Source: Planctomycetota bacterium
Lineage (GTDB): Bacteria > Planctomycetota > Planctomycetia > Planctomycetales > Planctomycetaceae
Direction of reading: 5' to 3'
Assembly: GCA_018242525.1 (NCBI GenBank)
Contig: JAFEBS010000019.1
Location: 248,001-312,000 of the forward strand
Length of the DNA: 64,000 nucleotides
Part shown: in pieces, positions 8,697-16,627 of the stretch
How the letters are laid out: every line of letters begins with the position of its first letter
How positions within the stretch are numbered: position 1 is the stretch's first letter
The notes under the pieces: generated by a model
Databases searched by the model: none
What the model was told of the DNA's origin: nothing
The model's input: the letters and a program-made list of their open reading frames with translations, nothing else
Translations under genes and position numbers: made by a program

Positions 8697-11330
8697 TTAG
8701 TTGCCGTCGACATTTTTCAAAAACTCGGTGGCGGGTTTGAAATCGATCGTCTCCAGGGATTTGATCGAGCGAAGGACCTTCAGGAATTCGCGGTGGGCAT
8801 CGTTGCTGGGTTTGTAGGCGAAAAAGAAGAATCGCAGAGGCATATCTGCCACGATACGGATATCGGTGACTTTTGTGCCTTGGATATCAAGTGAGAGCAG
8901 TTGTTTTCCGGCAAGCGGCGACAAGTCAGACAGTGCGGAACTGGTGCAAATGAGGTGTGTGAGGGGGGCGTCACGGAGCGGTGACAGATCGGAGACCGAC
9001 ATCCCAATCCCACCGAATCGAACAATTCTCAACGGCATTTCCCGCAATGGCGCCAAACTGCTAACCTTCGTATGGATGAATTCGACCTCAGTCAGTGGCA
9101 TTCCCCGCAGCGGTTCCAGGTTCGCCACGCCCGAGTTGCCGAAGGCGACCGTGGTCAACTGGAGACCTTCAAGTGGCGATAAATCCTGAAATCTTGATTT
9201 CTTCCTATCGTTGCCGTTCATCTTCAGGTTAGTGATCCCTGACAGCGCCCTGATCGGAGAAATATCAGTTATGTTGTCCGTGGCAAATCCAAGGCCCGTC
9301 ACAATCCCGTTGGTAATGTTCGGTGGTTCCTTCCCGCGGTGACCTGTCAGCTTGCCATCAAATTCAGGATTTAATTCCACCAGCTTCTTGCTGACGGCTT
9401 CGAGTTGCATCCTGACAGGCATGGCCTGCACGTCCTTCGTCCATTGTGCAAAGGCGGGGTCGTGCATAAACAGCTTGCCGGATCCAGGACCCTTGGCGGG
9501 CATAAGGCCTGGAATTGGTTCACCTGAGCTCTTGGGGATCGGCAAATCGTCGACCTCGACATTCGATTCCGCCGGAGCTCCAGACGATGAAATCGCAGAT
9601 ACGGACGTAGTCGGTGGGCTGTTCCCCGGCCGACTGATTTCTTTTGTTGTCGATGTCGTCAGAGCCTTTTGCCGGATCGGCTGCTCGGCAATCACTTTGC
9701 CACCACTGTTGACGACCAGGTTGTCACCGATCAACTCGACTTTGACGCGAGTCTCCTTGCCCTTCTTGATCTCAAACGATTTGGTTGGAAAGGACAGGTC
9801 GCCACGAGTGACCAGCAGCGTCTTCTCGCCGACGCGCAAGGATACGGGATCGAGATCGGCGCCGTGGAACTTCAGGTCTGTCCCCTTGACCGTCATCTCG
9901 ACTTCCGGATCGAGGATCTCCACGCGCAAGGTGCCGTTCGGCGTCTGGAAGAGGAACACCGCCACCAGCAGCACCAGTACCGAGGCCACTCCGCTGGCGA
10001 TTTGCAGGCGTCGATCCTGAAACCACGGCGGTGATTTGACCATTCGGCCCTTCGGCCGTTGAAAACGCTGGGTCTCGCTGGCAGGGGTCGGCGGCATCGT
10101 TTCGTCCGTGGACGTCACGGTCGCCTGAGACCTGGCCGCCGTCTTCGCGCCGGTCATCGATGGGTTGGAGCGACTGCCACGCAGGCCTTCCGTTGGCGAT
10201 TCGATGTGCTGCAGGAAACTCTGAAACTCGTCGGGCCCCGTCGCGACCTCGGCGACGGCCATGGCTTTGATGCTCGCCCCCGTCCGGCAGGCCTGCAGAT
10301 CAACCAGTACTTCCGTCGCCGTCTGGTAACGGTCGGCTGGCTTCTTCGCCACCAGCTTCTGAAAGACGTGGTCGAGCGATTCTGGAACGTCGTCACGAAC
10401 GGCACGCAAGCTGGGAATGGGTTGGTCACGGTGAGCCAGCAGGCGTGCCATCAATGAATCTCCCTCGTAGGCCGACCTGCCGGTCAACAGGTACCACAAC
10501 GAAATCCCCAGGCTGTACAGGTCACTGCGTGCGTCGGCGTGCTTGGTGTTCAGCGCCTGTTCCGGGGCCATATAGTCCACTGTCCCCATTACCGCGCCGG
10601 TTCCGGTCAGATCGGCCTGCGTCGCCACGTCGGCCGCTTCGATTCGAGCCAGCCCCATGTCCAGAATCTTCACCACACCGCTGGTATCCATCAGCAGGTT
10701 CGCCGGCTTGATGTCGCGATGGATCACCCCTTGCTTGTGAGCGAACTCCAATCCCTTCGCGGCTTGGGCAATGCAGTCGATCGCCTGATCCAAGGACAAT
10801 GGCCCCTTCTTCCTGACGATCGATGACAAGTCGTCACCGGGAACGTATTCCATGACCAGGAACGGCGAACCGTTTGTTTCTCCCGCATCGAAGGCCCCGA
10901 CGATGTTCGGATGCGTCAACCGTGCCGCCGCTTCCACTTCCCGCTGAAACCGCTGCGACAGTTCCTTCGTTTTGGTGACCGCGGGCGACAATACCTTGAT
11001 CGCGACGAGTCGCTTCATCATCCGGTGCTCGGCCTTCAGCACCATTCCCATTCCCCCCTGGCCCAGCTTGTCCAGGACGAAATAGCTGCCCATCGTCAGT
11101 GACTTCCCCTTGCCCGAATAGACCACTTGGGCCTGATACGCGCTGATCTTCTTCTCTTTCACCAGGCGTTTGGCGAGTTGCTCGCCGTCAACGGGTTTGT
11201 CACCATCCGGCAGCTTGTCGAGGAATGCCCGCAGATCCTGCTCGGATAATACGCCGCTGTCCGCAAGCTGCCTGGAGAACTGCTCAAGTAAGACCGCCAT
11301 AAGGAAGGGGTTCCGTGCTGAACGGTTCAT
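8697..11330 (-). CDS. Membrane serine/threonine protein kinase with C-terminal leucine-rich repeats
   Basis: 877 residues. Kinase domain at about 81-345: glycine loop GQGGMGMV (90-97), Lys112 in VAIK, HRDIKPANLL (catalytic Asp206), KILDMGLA (metal site Asp224; DMG replaces DFG, a common planctomycete variant), and APEQ. An N-terminal helical domain of about 75 residues (LEQFSRQLADSGVLSEQDLRAF…AYQAQVV) precedes it. One transmembrane segment at 442-461 places the kinase in the cytoplasm and the rest outside. The outer part is a linker, then leucine-rich repeats at about 680-860 (DISPIRALSGITNLKMNG, LSPLEGLQL…, LSPLAGKQLLSLDI). It is probably a receptor-type kinase sensing an unknown ligand. An alternative start is Met11. 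Confidence 0.9.
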   Translation of the reverse strand: MNRSARNPFLMAVLLEQFSRQLADSGVLSEQDLRAFLDKLPDGDKPVDGEQLAKRLVKEKKISAYQAQVVYSGKGKSLTMGSYFVLDKLGQGGMGMVLKAEHRMMKRLVAIKVLSPAVTKTKELSQRFQREVEAAARLTHPNIVGAFDAGETNGSPFLVMEYVPGDDLSSIVRKKGPLSLDQAIDCIAQAAKGLEFAHKQGVIHRDIKPANLLMDTSGVVKILDMGLARIEAADVATQADLTGTGAVMGTVDYMAPEQALNTKHADARSDLYSLGISLWYLLTGRSAYEGDSLMARLLAHRDQPIPSLRAVRDDVPESLDHVFQKLVAKKPADRYQTATEVLVDLQACRTGASIKAMAVAEVATGPDEFQSFLQHIESPTEGLRGSRSNPSMTGAKTAARSQATVTSTDETMPPTPASETQRFQRPKGRMVKSPPWFQDRRLQIASGVASVLVLLVAVFLFQTPNGTLRVEILDPEVEMTVKGTDLKFHGADLDPVSLRVGEKTLLVTRGDLSFPTKSFEIKKGKETRVKVELIGDNLVVNSGGKVIAEQPIRQKALTTSTTKEISRPGNSPPTTSVSAISSSGAPAESNVEVDDLPIPKSSGEPIPGLMPAKGPGSGKLFMHDPAFAQWTKDVQAMPVRMQLEAVSKKLVELNPEFDGKLTGHRGKEPPNITNGIVTGLGFATDNITDISPIRALSGITNLKMNGNDRKKSRFQDLSPLEGLQLTTVAFGNSGVANLEPLRGMPLTEVEFIHTKVSSLAPLREMPLRIVRFGGIGMSVSDLSPLRDAPLTHLICTSSALSDLSPLAGKQLLSLDIQGTKVTDIRIVADMPLRFFFFAYKPSNDAHREFLKVLRSIKSLETIDFKPATEFLKNVDGN

Positions 11331-11485
11331 TAGAAATTGCGAGGTGCCGCATTATGGCAGGACGGATAAGTGTTTGCCAGTGCCTTGGCTTCTGACTGCT
11401 TCTGACTGAGCAGCGCAAGCGATTTTCCAGCGGTTGCTTTGGAAGATTCAAGGGCCATAAATGGGTGGTCCCGTTCGACCGGTCC

Positions 11486-11972
11486 CAAAGAACCATGTGT
11501 TGCTCGAACCGGATCGAGCAGCGCCAAATCGTCGACTCACTTGCTGTGAGAGTTGGACAACGGGGTAAAGTCGTACCCACTCGCCAGATTCTGTGACTCC
11601 TGCAGTGCAAACCAATTCCTGATATCCCCGCGACGGATGCGGGTACGTCATCACAGTAATGAGCACCTTGGTCGTCTGCGATGTATTCATGGATGGCTGC
11701 TATTTCAGATGTACTATTGGCAGACCCGTATTCCGACTGACAGGTTCATCAAACGCCTTGCCCGTTTGGTCAATCGCCGACACACCCCTCAAAGGGAGCA
11801 TGATACAAGTCAGCCCTGTCGCCGTTGCCGCCTTCCAACCAATCTCTTCTCCCAGCTTTCTGTTCTCTTCGACCGTCGTTCGCATCAGCGTCACGGTTGG
11901 GTTGTGCTGATAGAACTTTCGATCCTTAAACTTTTCGGGCACCGTGTTGCTCGGCCCAAAATTCACCATGTT
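11486..11972 (-). pseudogene. Decayed partial copy of the UPF0261/Tm-1-like gene, split by an insertion
   Basis: Bases 11725-11972 encode MVNFGPSNTVPEKFKDRKFY… to …GVSAIDQTGKAFDEPVSR, closely matching the C-terminal part of the intact gene at 13979-15256 (DMVNFGPRATVPEKFKDRKFY…). Similarity resumes at about 11486-11523, where AACCATGTGTTGCTCGAA parallels AGCCATGCGTTGCTCGAA at 14092-14109 and the translation RATHGS is shared. Between them about 200 bases have no counterpart in the intact gene and carry another gene fragment. Similarity ends abruptly at about 11972. There is no start codon context, and only about 85 codons of a 425-codon gene remain. Confidence 0.75.
11540..11690 (-). pseudogene. 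N-terminal fragment of a conserved hypothetical protein inside the UPF0261 remnant
   Basis: ATG 11690 begins MNTSQTTKVLITVMTYPHPS, continuing RGYQELVCTAGVTESGEW then VRLYP. The pattern K-V-L-I-T-V-x-T-Y-P-x-P-S…ELVCTAG…GEWVRLYP is one I recall as the N-terminus of a widespread uncharacterised protein family, normally several times longer. After RLYPVVQLSQQ the frame passes into unrelated sequence and stops at 11448, so only about 45 residues of the family are kept. Function unknown. Confidence 0.5.
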
Positions 11973-12012
11973 GTGGACGATTTAACCCACAGCGACCCCG
12001 CCGCTTCGACAG

Positions 12013-12456
12013 TCACTTTTCCTCCGGCTTTATTTGTTCGAAACCATTCGGGAACTCCACGTCGTATCCTCCATCTTTTGCCTTTGACAGGTAAACGCGA
12101 ACGGTGTCGCCCTTTTTCGGAATACCTCGATGTCCCGCTGATCTGGTCGGAGAAGGACTTTTTCCAATCCAGATGCTTTTCTCGTAACGGACCTTTGCGA
12201 CTTTGCCGGCCACGATTCCTTCGCCTTTTTCGCAAGTGGTCACCGTGATCTCGCAAACACCGTTGATGTCGTCGGTGTTTTCGGACTTTGTCGACGTCTC
12301 TGTGATCTTCGCAACCTTTCCTGTCACGATGTGAGTCGCGTCCTTTCTGAGAGCCTCCGGAGATTGATCGATAATCTCCGCTTGAAGGACGGCCGTAAGA
12401 GCCATCATCCAAAGGCCAAGCACAGTGGCGAACCGGGTGCGATACCAATTGCTTAT
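12013..12456 (-). CDS. Small secreted protein of unknown function, apparently with an ATA start
   Basis: The mature part (AEIIDQSPEALRKDATHIVTG…PNGFEQIKPEEK) is a soluble β-rich domain I cannot assign; it begins after a clear signal peptide SNWYRTRFATVLGLWMMALT-AVLQA. No ATG, GTG or TTG exists at the right place. AGGAG (12466-12462 on the minus strand) is followed after five bases by ATA 12456-12454, directly before SNWYRTR. From there the protein has 147 residues with a normal n-region, h-region and LQA cleavage site. An upstream TTG at 12519 would put 21 unlikely residues in front of it. Either ATA is used or an ATG has mutated. Confidence 0.6.
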   Translation of the reverse strand: MSNWYRTRFATVLGLWMMALTAVLQAEIIDQSPEALRKDATHIVTGKVAKITETSTKSENTDDINGVCEITVTTCEKGEGIVAGKVAKVRYEKSIWIGKSPSPTRSAGHRGIPKKGDTVRVYLSKAKDGGYDVEFPNGFEQIKPEEK

Positions 12457-12585
12457 GACGACTCCTTTGTGACGAATTGAACGCTGGGTGCGCGGATTTT
12501 GGGGCTCGGGAACAGCCAATCGTATTTGTGAGCGTTGAACAGCTGCGACAACACGGCCTGCTGCCGCACCGTCAGTGGTTGATAC

Positions 12586-13779
12586 TCATTTCGCAGGCGA
12601 GGCGAACAGAGCTTCAAACGCCACTGGCTCACCGGTCATCTTGTCCCAGACCGCTCGCTGGATGTCGCTCAACTGCTTTAGGGCGAGTTGAACGGTTTCC
12701 GCCTCGTACGCTCGTCGTGCGCGAAAGTTGTCGAGGGCTGACTTTTCGGTTGTCCGCACGGGCGATTCGGGGTTGGATGTGCGGTCTCGCAGCAACTGAT
12801 CCAGGCCATCTATCTGATCGTCGGTCAGCTTGGCCTCGTCACGAAACTGGCGATCGAGAATGGCGTCGGGACCATGTCCTTGAAACCGGATCTGAGCAAT
12901 GCGTTGCTTTTGAGTCTCGGTCAACGTGTCAATCAGGGTCTTCAGATAGTCTCCCCCCGCTTGGGACCGCCCCCTGGCTTGCTCCAGGTTCCTGTCTGCC
13001 GTTTGGCCGCGGGTTTTCGTCAACTCATCAAGCCTTTCGCCCGCTTCCGACAGCTTGGCGATTTGATCGGGCGTCAGCTTCAGGTCCGCCTGAATGGAGG
13101 GATGACGAAGATAGGAGTAAGGAATGTAAGGAGCGGCTGTGAGTTCGACCAACGGAGGCCTGACTCGTTGACCCGCCGGCGCGACGGCCGCAATGCGAGA
13201 ATGTGGTATCACTGCGGCCGACGGCTCTCCAATCAAATCATTCCACGCCTGGCGTTGCGCTTCACTCAAGATCTGATAACAAGCCACTCCAAAATCCGTC
13301 CCCTTCAAAGAACTGTCACGCTGCGCCTCCAAGATCCGCAGCCGCTGAGCCACCCGCAGATTCAACTTCTGCGTGATATCCGGCCGCAACAGCGCTCGAG
13401 CTCCGTCCTGCTGAAGCTCCAACTGTTCCAGTCGACGGAGTTGATCTTCAGCCAGGATCCGTTTCAACTTTTCTTCGCCATTCTGAACAAACTCGGCATC
13501 GGCCTTTCGGCGCTCTGTGACATCGGGGGTCTCGAGACGTTCGACCATCAGCGGGGGCGCGCGACGTACTTTCACATAGGCCGCACAGTCTTCCTGCAAG
13601 GCCGTGATGGAAACACGCTGGTCCTCGGTGATTTTTAGTTCGTCTGTCAGCCGACTCAACAAGCGGAGCTTCGGTTGCCATTGAGAGAATTTCGACAGCT
13701 CAGGGATCCGAGCCTGACTCCAGGCGATTGATTGCAGGCAGACCAGCAGTGACACCGTGAGAATGAGCTTCGTTTTCAT
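12586..13779 (-). CDS. Secreted helical protein of unknown function (LTxxQ/Spy-like spacing)
   Basis: 397 residues from ATG 13779: signal peptide MKTKLILTVSLLVCLQSIAWS, then long amphipathic helices with recurring phrases ELKITEDQRVSI, LKLTPDQIAKLSE, AKLTDDQIDGLDQ, TLTETQKQRIAQIRFQG and LSEAQRQAWNDL. This repeated L-T-x-x-Q pattern resembles LTxxQ-motif (Spy/CpxP-like) periplasmic proteins and the many planctomycete relatives that carry it in tandem. A periplasmic chaperone-like role is conceivable but not shown. A longer reading frame upstream to 13863 lacks a ribosome site. Confidence 0.75.
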   Translation of the reverse strand: MKTKLILTVSLLVCLQSIAWSQARIPELSKFSQWQPKLRLLSRLTDELKITEDQRVSITALQEDCAAYVKVRRAPPLMVERLETPDVTERRKADAEFVQNGEEKLKRILAEDQLRRLEQLELQQDGARALLRPDITQKLNLRVAQRLRILEAQRDSSLKGTDFGVACYQILSEAQRQAWNDLIGEPSAAVIPHSRIAAVAPAGQRVRPPLVELTAAPYIPYSYLRHPSIQADLKLTPDQIAKLSEAGERLDELTKTRGQTADRNLEQARGRSQAGGDYLKTLIDTLTETQKQRIAQIRFQGHGPDAILDRQFRDEAKLTDDQIDGLDQLLRDRTSNPESPVRTTEKSALDNFRARRAYEAETVQLALKQLSDIQRAVWDKMTGEPVAFEALFASPAK

Positions 13780-13871
13780 GAGACGCCCTGCGAGAGAACC
13801 CGAGAGATGAAGCGTTACGAGCCTAGCTCGGAGAAATCGTACTTTCAATCGCTTGCCGCCCATTTCTGATC

Positions 13872-13959
13872 GCGTAGGTGATGCTTCAGCATCACTTCTT
13901 CGGCGGTCCTGGTGGCCTTCAGCTGGTGCGTGAAGAGTGATGCTGAAGCATCACCTACC
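13872..13959. repeat. Perfect 23-base inverted repeat with self-palindromic arms
   Basis: The left arm 13872-13894 (GTAGGTGATGCTTCAGCATC then ACT) is the exact reverse complement of 13937-13959, separated by 42 bases. Each arm contains TGATGCT-TC-AGCATCA (or its complement), which can fold by itself. It lies between the stop of the UPF0261 gene (13979) and the start of the next gene on the same strand (13779). It could terminate transcription or be a mobile REP-like pair; no T-run follows, which argues against a simple intrinsic terminator. Confidence 0.85.
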
Positions 13960-13978
13960 AGACGGAATCGACTCGGCT

Positions 13979-15256
13979 TCAATTGCAAATCAACTCAAGT
14001 AACTTCCACGCGGATGTTTCAGCAAAGCCCCCATCGTTGATGTGGTTGTCCATCTCAATCAATTCCACAGAGCCATGCGTTGCTCGAATCCCATCGTACA
14101 ACGCTTGCCTCGCCACGGAATCATCAAACGCCTTCCCTGTCTGATCAATCGCCGACACTCCCTTCAGTGGAATCATAATGCAAGTCGGCCCCGTCGCCGC
14201 CGCAGCTTTCCGGCCGATCTCTTCTCCCAGCTTTCGATTCTCTTCAACCGTCGTGCGCATCAGTGTGACGTTGGCGTTGTGTTCGTAGAATTTGCGGTCT
14301 TTGAATTTCTCGGGGACTGTGGCTCTTGGCCCAAAATTCACCATGTCGAGGGCACCGACGGAAATCACCTGGGGCACACCGCGTTTGCCGGCGGCGGTCA
14401 GGCGGGTGGGGCCGGCGGTCAAGATGCCGCCGACGAGTTCGTCGGCCAGTTCGGTTGTTGTGATGTCCAGGACTCCGGCAATCAGGCCGTCGGCGATCAG
14501 GCCCTCCATCGCTTCGCCGCCGTTGCCGGTCGCGTGGAAGACCAGCACTTCGTAGCCAGCCGCCTCCAGGATCTTGCGGGCGTGTTCCACGCAGGGTGTC
14601 GTCACTCCAAACATTGTCGCGGCGATCAGGGGTTTGTCGGTTGGGTCGGATACCGAGGCTGGCCCCTCCACATCGGGCCTGAAAAAGGGGGCAGACCCCT
14701 TCAAAGCCAGGGGGTCAGGCCCCTTTTTCAGGCCCAGCGTGACCATGCCCGCCATCGCTCGGGCGGCTTCGCCCAGGACCAGACGGCTGATCCGATTGAT
14801 CCCGGCGATGTCGACCACCGCGTTTAACATCAGGATGTCCTTGCCGCCGACATACGGGCGCGTCTGGCCGGATGCCAGCGTGCTGACCATCAATTTCGGC
14901 AGGCCCAGCGGCAGGGCCCGCATGGCCGACGTGCCGATGGTGGTGCCGGCGGAACCGCCCAGGGCCAGGACTCCATCGACGTCGCCGCGGGAATGAGCGG
15001 CGGCGATCAGGTTGGCAGCGCCGGTGGCGGCGGCGGTGACGGCCTGACCTCGATCACTGACTTCACGCAGTGTGGCCAGGGAGACTCCGGCGGCTTCGAA
15101 CACCTGTTCGCGAGTTGTCTGGGCATCGATCGTCGGGGTCCCCAGGCAACCGGTGTCCACGACGTGCGTGGTGACTCCATACTCGTGCAGCAGATCGCGG
15201 ACGAAAGCGATTTCCTGTCCCTTGGTGTCGAGTGTTCCGAGGAGATAGACCGGCAT
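13979..15256 (-). CDS. UPF0261 / Tm-1-like ATP-binding domain protein
   Basis: 425 residues, opening MPVYLLGTLDTKGQEIAFVR and containing GGSAGTTIGTSAMRALP, KLMVSTLASGQT, DIAGINRISR, PLIAATMFGVTTPCVEHAR, VFHATGNGGEAMEGL and the closing DNHINDGGFAETSAWKLL, all hallmarks of UPF0261. The plant homologue Tm-1 binds ATP and tobamovirus replication protein; the bacterial role is not established. Family members often sit beside a TIM-barrel partner, which is absent here. Residues about 174-194 (LGLKKGPDPLALKGSAPFFR) are encoded by a 61-base palindrome absent from my recollection of homologues. A partial decayed copy lies at 11486-11972. Confidence 0.9.
   Translation of the reverse strand: MPVYLLGTLDTKGQEIAFVRDLLHEYGVTTHVVDTGCLGTPTIDAQTTREQVFEAAGVSLATLREVSDRGQAVTAAATGAANLIAAAHSRGDVDGVLALGGSAGTTIGTSAMRALPLGLPKLMVSTLASGQTRPYVGGKDILMLNAVVDIAGINRISRLVLGEAARAMAGMVTLGLKKGPDPLALKGSAPFFRPDVEGPASVSDPTDKPLIAATMFGVTTPCVEHARKILEAAGYEVLVFHATGNGGEAMEGLIADGLIAGVLDITTTELADELVGGILTAGPTRLTAAGKRGVPQVISVGALDMVNFGPRATVPEKFKDRKFYEHNANVTLMRTTVEENRKLGEEIGRKAAAATGPTCIMIPLKGVSAIDQTGKAFDDSVARQALYDGIRATHGSVELIEMDNHINDGGFAETSAWKLLELICN
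14675..14735. repeat. 61-base imperfect palindrome within the UPF0261 coding sequence
   Basis: GGGCCTGAAAAAGGGG (14675-14690) and CCCCTTTTTCAGGCCC (14720-14735) are perfect reverse complements. The 29-base centre contains a second partial dyad (CAGACCCCTT … AGGGGGTCAGG). The element keeps the UPF0261 frame open and adds about 20 residues between GMVT and DKPLIAATMFG, where I would expect only a short linker. GGGGTCTGACCCC-type palindromes of this kind are commonly dispersed repeats. Confidence 0.8.
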
Positions 15257-15508
15257 GGTGGGACCTTCTGATGTGCGGGGTCACAGCGGCGATGAATTGC
15301 CGTTCAGAAGGTCGCCGATTTTGGCCCGGATTTCCAGTGTGGTTTGGAAACGGAGCGATTGTGTGAGAAGAAACCTTGCGGTCGGGTAGTTCGGGACCCG
15401 CGCTGAGCGTGGACCTGTGCCGGGCAAGAGGAGAAGGAGACCTGCGGTCGGGCGTTTCGGCGGGGTCGGGAGACCCGCGCCGAACAGCGACCTACGCCGA
15501 GCGGCGCC
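15257..15508. other. GC-rich intergenic region with an imperfect tandem repeat
   Basis: No coding frame is convincing. Two imperfect copies of a block (CGGTCGGG … GACCCGCGC … AGCG … GACCT … GCCG) start near 15379 and 15448. The repeats could be a decayed duplication or the degraded end of the gene that starts at 15658 on the minus strand. Confidence 0.4.
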
Positions 15509-15658
15509 TCAGGCGTTATCGGCGGATTCCCGCGGTTTGGGGGATTCCTGCGGCTTGGACTGGCGGACCTTGGCCATGATCGAGTCGACCAGGGACGGAC
15601 GCTCCTGCAGCAGCAGGGCTGTGGACTGCAGACGGGGTTCGAACGCTCGCAGATTCAT
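15509..15658 (-). CDS. 49-residue protein overlapping the ECF sigma gene
   Basis: ATG 15658-15656 overlaps the sigma stop as ATGA. It reads MNLRAFEPRLQSTALLLQER then PSLVDSIMAKVRQSKPQES and ends …ADNA at TGA 15509. Composition is protein-like (amphipathic helix LVDSIMAKVRQ) and the overlap implies translational coupling. Position after an ECF sigma factor suggests an anti-sigma factor or a remnant of its N-terminal sigma-binding helix; no zinc motif or membrane segment is present, so the role is inferred only. Confidence 0.55.
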   Translation of the reverse strand: MNLRAFEPRLQSTALLLQERPSLVDSIMAKVRQSKPQESPKPRESADNA

Positions 15659-16188
15659 TGGTCTTGTTCCCGTTCCCACCAGAATTGGAGTCGCATGACC
15701 GCCCGTGAGATCTGGCGGGTCACCTGTTCCACCGGAGTTTCCTCCAACTCGGCAATTTCCTTCGGCGTGTGATTGTCGAAGTAACGCAGCCCGACCAGGC
15801 GGCGCTCGTCTTCCGGCAACCGCGCCACCAGGCCCAGGACATGCTCGTGCCCGATCCAGTCAGGATCGAAACCGTCGAACGACGCGTCCGAATCGTCGGA
15901 ACCGACCGCCGCTCCCACCCCGACGGGTGCCTTGCGAACGACTTCGATCGACTTTCGCCGTGCCAGGCGCAGCAGCCAGGGGCCGAATTGAGATCCGTCC
16001 GGCAGTTTCTCCAGGCGGCGATACGCGGACACCAATGTCGATTCGGTCAGTTTCTGAGCAGCGTCCGGATCCCGGACTTCCGCCAAAACCACCGCCAGCA
16101 CCGTTCGCTCATACCGTTCGACCAAGCGGGCATACGCCTGAATCTCGCCCGTTCGCACCCGGTTGACCAGTTCCAGATCGGTTGTCAC
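15655..16188 (-). CDS. ECF-type RNA polymerase sigma factor
   Basis: 177 residues. Region 2 lies at about 5-75 (LVNRVRTGEIQAYARLVERY … FGPWLLRLARRKSIEVVRK) and region 4 at about 115-170 (LVARLPEDERRLVGLRYFDN-HTPKEIAELEETPVEQVTRQIS), the usual helix-turn-helix for -35 recognition. The spacer between them is Asp/Ser-rich. A 49-codon gene overlaps its end. An AT-rich stretch upstream (16255-16350) is the likely promoter. The signal and regulon are unknown. Confidence 0.9.
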   Translation of the reverse strand: MTTDLELVNRVRTGEIQAYARLVERYERTVLAVVLAEVRDPDAAQKLTESTLVSAYRRLEKLPDGSQFGPWLLRLARRKSIEVVRKAPVGVGAAVGSDDSDASFDGFDPDWIGHEHVLGLVARLPEDERRLVGLRYFDNHTPKEIAELEETPVEQVTRQISRAVMRLQFWWEREQDQ

Positions 16189-16627
16189 GTGTTGGCCCTT
16201 CGTGAAAGTTCAAGCAGGCTCCGCACTTCGTAGACGGCCCGGAATGCGATTCATTGCAGAAAAACCGCTCGATAAACCCATTTTTCGGGGAAATTGTCGA
16301 ACTGTTTGCCAGATTGACTACTGTTTATACCGTAGAAAAGTACTAAATGAATAGTAGTGATGCAAGGCCGAAGTGGCGATCGCCAACCTTGGCGAAGTCA
16401 ACGCAGATTCTCGGGGGGTGGATCAAACTTTTTTTCTCAACCGGATACCGTGGATTCCCCCCAGACCTGACATCGCCAGTTTTCCCAACCAGCCGACACG
16501 GATCGATCATTTGGAATGGGAAAGTCGGCCGCCACGGAATTCATGGCGAATTCAGTCGCTACCGTGATTTACGAGCGGGCGTGACACCGTTTCGCTGACT
16601 TTGGGCGCGAAATTCGAACGAAACCCG
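16189..16627. other. 440-base intergenic region, AT-rich upstream of the sigma gene
   Basis: No gene seen. ACTACT (16317-16322) and AGTAGT (16353-16358) form a spaced inverted repeat around TGTTTATACCGTAG, a possible operator or promoter element for the sigma gene. The rest shows no strong structure. Confidence 0.4.

Noticed and set aside
15379-15503. Possible continuation of the 49-codon ORF as a longer anti-sigma gene
   Set aside because: The frame has a stop at 15509; the repeats beyond it do not give a protein-like reading in any frame.
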